From Nyssa sinensis (Eukaryota; Streptophyta; Magnoliopsida; Cornales; Nyssaceae): DNA of 64,000 bases. A model generated the notes under the pieces. The model worked only from the letters and a program-made list of their open reading frames with translations, did not search any database and was not told where the DNA came from. Each line of letters starts with the position of its first letter. The first letter of the stretch is position 1. Of the stretch, positions 61,142-64,000 are shown piece by piece. The stretch is taken from the NCBI GenBank assembly GCA_008638375.1, contig CM018040.1, positions 32,303,970 through 32,367,969 on the forward strand, read 5' to 3'. The position numbers were made by a program, and so were the translations under genes.

Positions 61142-62581
61142 TGATGACTTGCATAATTTGAATATTTTATCACTCCTTAATTTTAAACTTTAGTTTATTT
61201 TATTTATTTTGGTTGATTCTGGGCTTCATGTTTATCATTTAAATTTTATCGCAGACTTGAAGAAATTGAAGCAGTCTATGATGACTTAAGTCGAACAACT
61301 TGTTCATTAGGCCGTGAATTCCTCACCACTTTTGCTGATTTAAAGAAAATACAAGCTCCAAAAGAAAGAAAAAAAAAATACATAACAAAGCAGGAAAATC
61401 AAAAGAAAACAAAGAATGAAGAAAGAGAAACGGTGGCTGAAGCTGAGTAAGCATGGAACAAGAAAAGAAATAAAGTAAAGAAGCAGGGAAAAGAATAAAG
61501 AAAAACAAATAAAGAAGAGAGAACGGGGGCCAGAAGCGGTGCGCAAAGCTGGGGGAAGTTATAAGCTGACGTGGGCCTGGGCCCAATGTTTCACGCATAG
61601 GGCTTGCTTGGTCCTAGGTTATACAAAGACGGGTGGAAGCTGTTGACAAAATAGAGGAGATATAAAATAAATAAAAAAAAAAAACACAAGGAGGGCTGAA
61701 GGAGAGAGTGTGCGGCGCAAGGGTTGAGAAAAGAAAAAGAAGAAACCAGCGGCTTGGCTTGACTTTGATGGTGCACTGAGACTGCTGTGATTATTTTTCG
61801 GTGTTAAATTCTCTTTCATTTCTCTCAAAAAAATATCATGGTGAATTCGTCTATGTTAAAGTTAATTTTTAGCATGAGCTAAATTTATTTTATTCTAGGA
61901 AAACGATGTAGTCTAATCTCGAACTATGCTTATTCTTTTATGCTAATTTGAAATAATTCTTTTCCATGTTTGTCTGATATATTCTGAGTTTAATGCTTCT
62001 AATTAACTGGCCACTAATTAGATGATTTTAATCTTGTGATTTGTTGTCGAAAGAAGGAATTATAGGATGGACCTTGAATATTTCAGCATAGGTAAATATA
62101 GAGATCGAAAGACTTATATGAACCTATGTAGTATTGAAAAAAATCATTGGTCTTAGTGCATTCTTGTTTTATTACTTTGCATACTCTTCTGTAAATAATG
62201 AACAAGAATAGTGTCTAATTGACTGTTGAAAGAGGCTTTTGGATGATTTAGAGATTTGCTAACAAACATGAAGCATTAAATTCAATTAGTTAAATGAGTA
62301 AAGCATAGTGAGGAATTAGGTGAAATCGATTTCCTAGAATACTTCTCTCCTATTAATTTGAATTTCAAACAATATCTCTCTTTTCGATTGAGTATTTTCT
62401 TTGCATTAATTTTAGTTTAATTTGCAATTACAAAAATCTTAGTGAATTTTCTAAATAAAGTCGAGATTAGTTTAATTTTGGTACTTGTCAAAAGTAAGAC
62501 ATCAATCCCTGAGGATGATACTCTTCTTATCATTTTACTATAAAGCTACGATACTGTGCACTTACAATTTTGCACCGATCA
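61142..62581. mobile_element. LTR-like segment (TG...CA) between 50-bp direct repeats
   Basis: It begins TGATGACTTGC and ends GCACCGATCA. Near the right end is CATCAATCCCTGAGGATGA followed by ACTGTGCACTTACAATTTTG, a phrase I associate with the LTR ends of plant Athila/Tat-type gypsy elements. A/G-rich tracts at 61340-61540 and 61650-61745 give only low-complexity frames. If it is a solo LTR, the 50-bp flanking repeat is far too long for normal integration (4-6 bp), so a tandem duplication or other mechanism must be considered. Confidence 0.45.
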
Positions 62582-62627
62582 ACAACATAATCTTAAAGCA
62601 AAGTTATCACCATCCACTTTAGTCTAT
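62578..62627. repeat. 50-bp direct repeat, right copy
   Basis: Partner of 61092-61141, with a single C/T difference (CCACC against CCACT). Its first four bases overlap the end of the LTR-like segment. Confidence 0.85.
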
Positions 62628-63425
62628 ATATAACTGAAACTAAATATCAATCATCAATGAAGATTAACCTATTAATTTCAAGCATATATATTAACTGGAT
62701 ATTCAAATGTAGACAATGTAGTCTATGTATTCCAAACATGAAACCTAAGGCAATATATCAAGGTTAAAAAAAAAACATTAGAGAAAGTAAAAAAAAATAT
62801 CCCAATTTCATCTAAGGTTATTCTAACTCATCATCATTCTAATCAATATATTAAATAAAGTCTCACAACAATTGAGATTCTTAGTGAAACTCTTTACCTA
62901 TTTAACTATAAATATATAAATCTGTATACACATGTATCAAAACATACATACATACAAACATGGTTAAACATACCCTTATACAGGCATTAATACCAATCCA
63001 ATCTAATGTTTTGGGTTTTCCTGAACGTATAGATATCATAGTCGTAGTACTGTAACCTTATGATTATCGAGTACTAACCTATCATACATACATAAAATCT
63101 CAGGCAACACGTAACCTACCACATAAACACTTAGGTATAGGATCCATACTAAAAATATACATATACATAAATAAGCATACAACTTATCATATAGTTAACT
63201 AGGCACACATCCAATCCTATGGATATCCAAGCTTATAGCCTATCTTATAGATAACTAAGCATATAGCCTATCTCATAAATCATCTATCCACAGTTGATCA
63301 ATCAAGCATACCACATACCCCTAGAAAATCAAGAAAATAAGCACATTGTATAATTATACATACTAAAGTAACAAGCACACACATTATTATGTAATCCAAA
63401 CCAGCCCAATTAACTTGAGGTCTAA
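62628..63425. other. A/C-rich stretch with no recognisable gene
   Basis: I see no frame or domain. The adjoining minus-strand RT breaks off at its left end near 63426, so this replaces the sequence where the RT-RNase H connection should be. Confidence 0.4.
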
Positions 63426-64000
63426 CCTCTCCTAACTCATGACAAAGTCAATCTTAGAAGGATCCACGGATGCTCCACTACCTAATACAACATGGCCTAG
63501 AAACTGTACCTCTTGAAGCCAAAACTCACACTTTGAGAACTTAGCAAACAAACGATGCTCCCTTAAAATCTGTAATACAGTCCATAAGTGAAAAGTATGC
63601 TCCTCCTCAGAAGGTGAATCAATCAGAATATCATCTGCAAAAACCACCACAAACTGATCTAAATAAGGACTAAAGATGCAATACATCAAGTCCATAAATG
63701 CCACCGGGGCATTCGTCACACCGAATAGCATAACTACAAACTCATAATGGCCATAACGAGTGCAGAAAGCTATTTTCGCCACATCCTCCTGCCTTACTCT
63801 CAACTGATGATACCCCGATCGAAGATCGATCTTTGAGAAACATCTCGAACCCCTAAGCTGATCAAACAAGTTATCTATCCTCGGTAACGGGTACTTATTC
63901 TTGATAGTAACCCGGTTCAATCTCCTATAATCCATACACAAACGTAATGTCCCATCCTTTTTCTTCGGGAACAATGCTGAAGCACCCCACGGCGAAGTAC
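63426..64000 (-). pseudogene. Ty3/gypsy reverse transcriptase fragment, minus strand
   Basis: The frame is open from the window edge: [20 protein letters not shown], then [50 protein letters not shown], the active site FADDILI with both aspartates, and [20 protein letters not shown]. It stops at TAG where VMSWERP is expected (a Trp codon), and homology ends a few codons later. This RT is distinct from that of E1 and less decayed, with no internal stop over about 180 residues. It belongs to an element whose 5' part lies to the right of the window. No link to the primer sites at 39219 or 60777 can be shown. Confidence 0.9.

Noticed and set aside
61323..61828. Minus-strand frames rich in Phe, Leu and Ser
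   Set aside because: They are the complement of AAAGAAAG-type tracts and have membrane-like composition only through low complexity.

Overview
The window is repeat-rich plant nuclear DNA, most likely from a eudicot. It is AT-rich, has no host gene I can recognise, and is built almost entirely of Ty3/gypsy LTR retrotransposons nested inside one another. The only protein-coding traces are broken retroelement genes: the pol of a chromodomain-bearing gypsy element (Tekay/Del-like by its integrase tail), one gag with a CCHC knuckle, a second gypsy reverse transcriptase at the right edge on the minus strand, and a decayed L1-type LINE. All carry stops or breaks, as expected in old heterochromatin.

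Left third (1-33624). One decayed plus-strand element, called E1 here, is cut into pieces. Its pol runs 1-1645, resumes at 10386-11529 and again at 25395-25817, and is followed by a polypurine tract and a 3' LTR (25883-33624). The pieces are separated by giant LTRs that are each bounded by a perfect 5-bp target duplication: LTR-A 1646-10385 (GGAAG), with LTR-B 3079-8381 (GATCT) inside it; LTR-C 11530-25394 (GTAGG), with LTR-D 14852-20307 (GCTTG) and a deleted gag element E (about 20401-24998) inside it; and LTR-F 26195-30472 (ATATA) inside E1's own 3' LTR.

Middle (33625-50947). A/C-rich sequence is interrupted by LTR-G 34263-37967 (ACAAC) and ends at a tRNA-iMet-type primer binding site. Next comes a minus-strand LTR of another family (LTR-H, 39234 to about 43790) with an internal 1.55-kb tandem duplication of its promoter region. 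A 5'-truncated giant LTR (LTR-I) follows, holding LTR-J 45182-49769 (GTTTA).

Right third (50948-64000). A LINE remnant is split by LTR-K 52622-56538 (CAAAG). Then come the 5' end of LTR-L, the minus-strand LTR-M 57566-60602, a second primer-binding-site/LTR junction at 60780, an LTR-like segment flanked by 50-bp direct repeats (61142-62581), and the minus-strand RT fragment.

The most interesting signal is shared by the giant LTRs (3.4-5.5 kb, no protein genes). In the sense of the LTR they repeat one architecture: often a tRNA-like A-box/B-box module on the antisense strand; a TA-rich microsatellite where a TATA box would sit; a splice-donor-like site; a 1.1-2.5 kb intron-like block, which in seven of them carries GAGTCGACTC palindromes and in most an array of 100-150 bp repeats; an acceptor-like site; a 54-78 bp mini-exon-like block; a donor AG|GTGAGTAAC; and a second intron-like block of 0.7-1.4 kb ending in a TAACATTTTTCAG-type acceptor. 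The mini-exon block is present in eleven copies on both strands, always in the LTR's own orientation. I infer a spliced leader encoded wholly within the LTR; RNA evidence is needed. All identifications come from reading the sequence, without database search.
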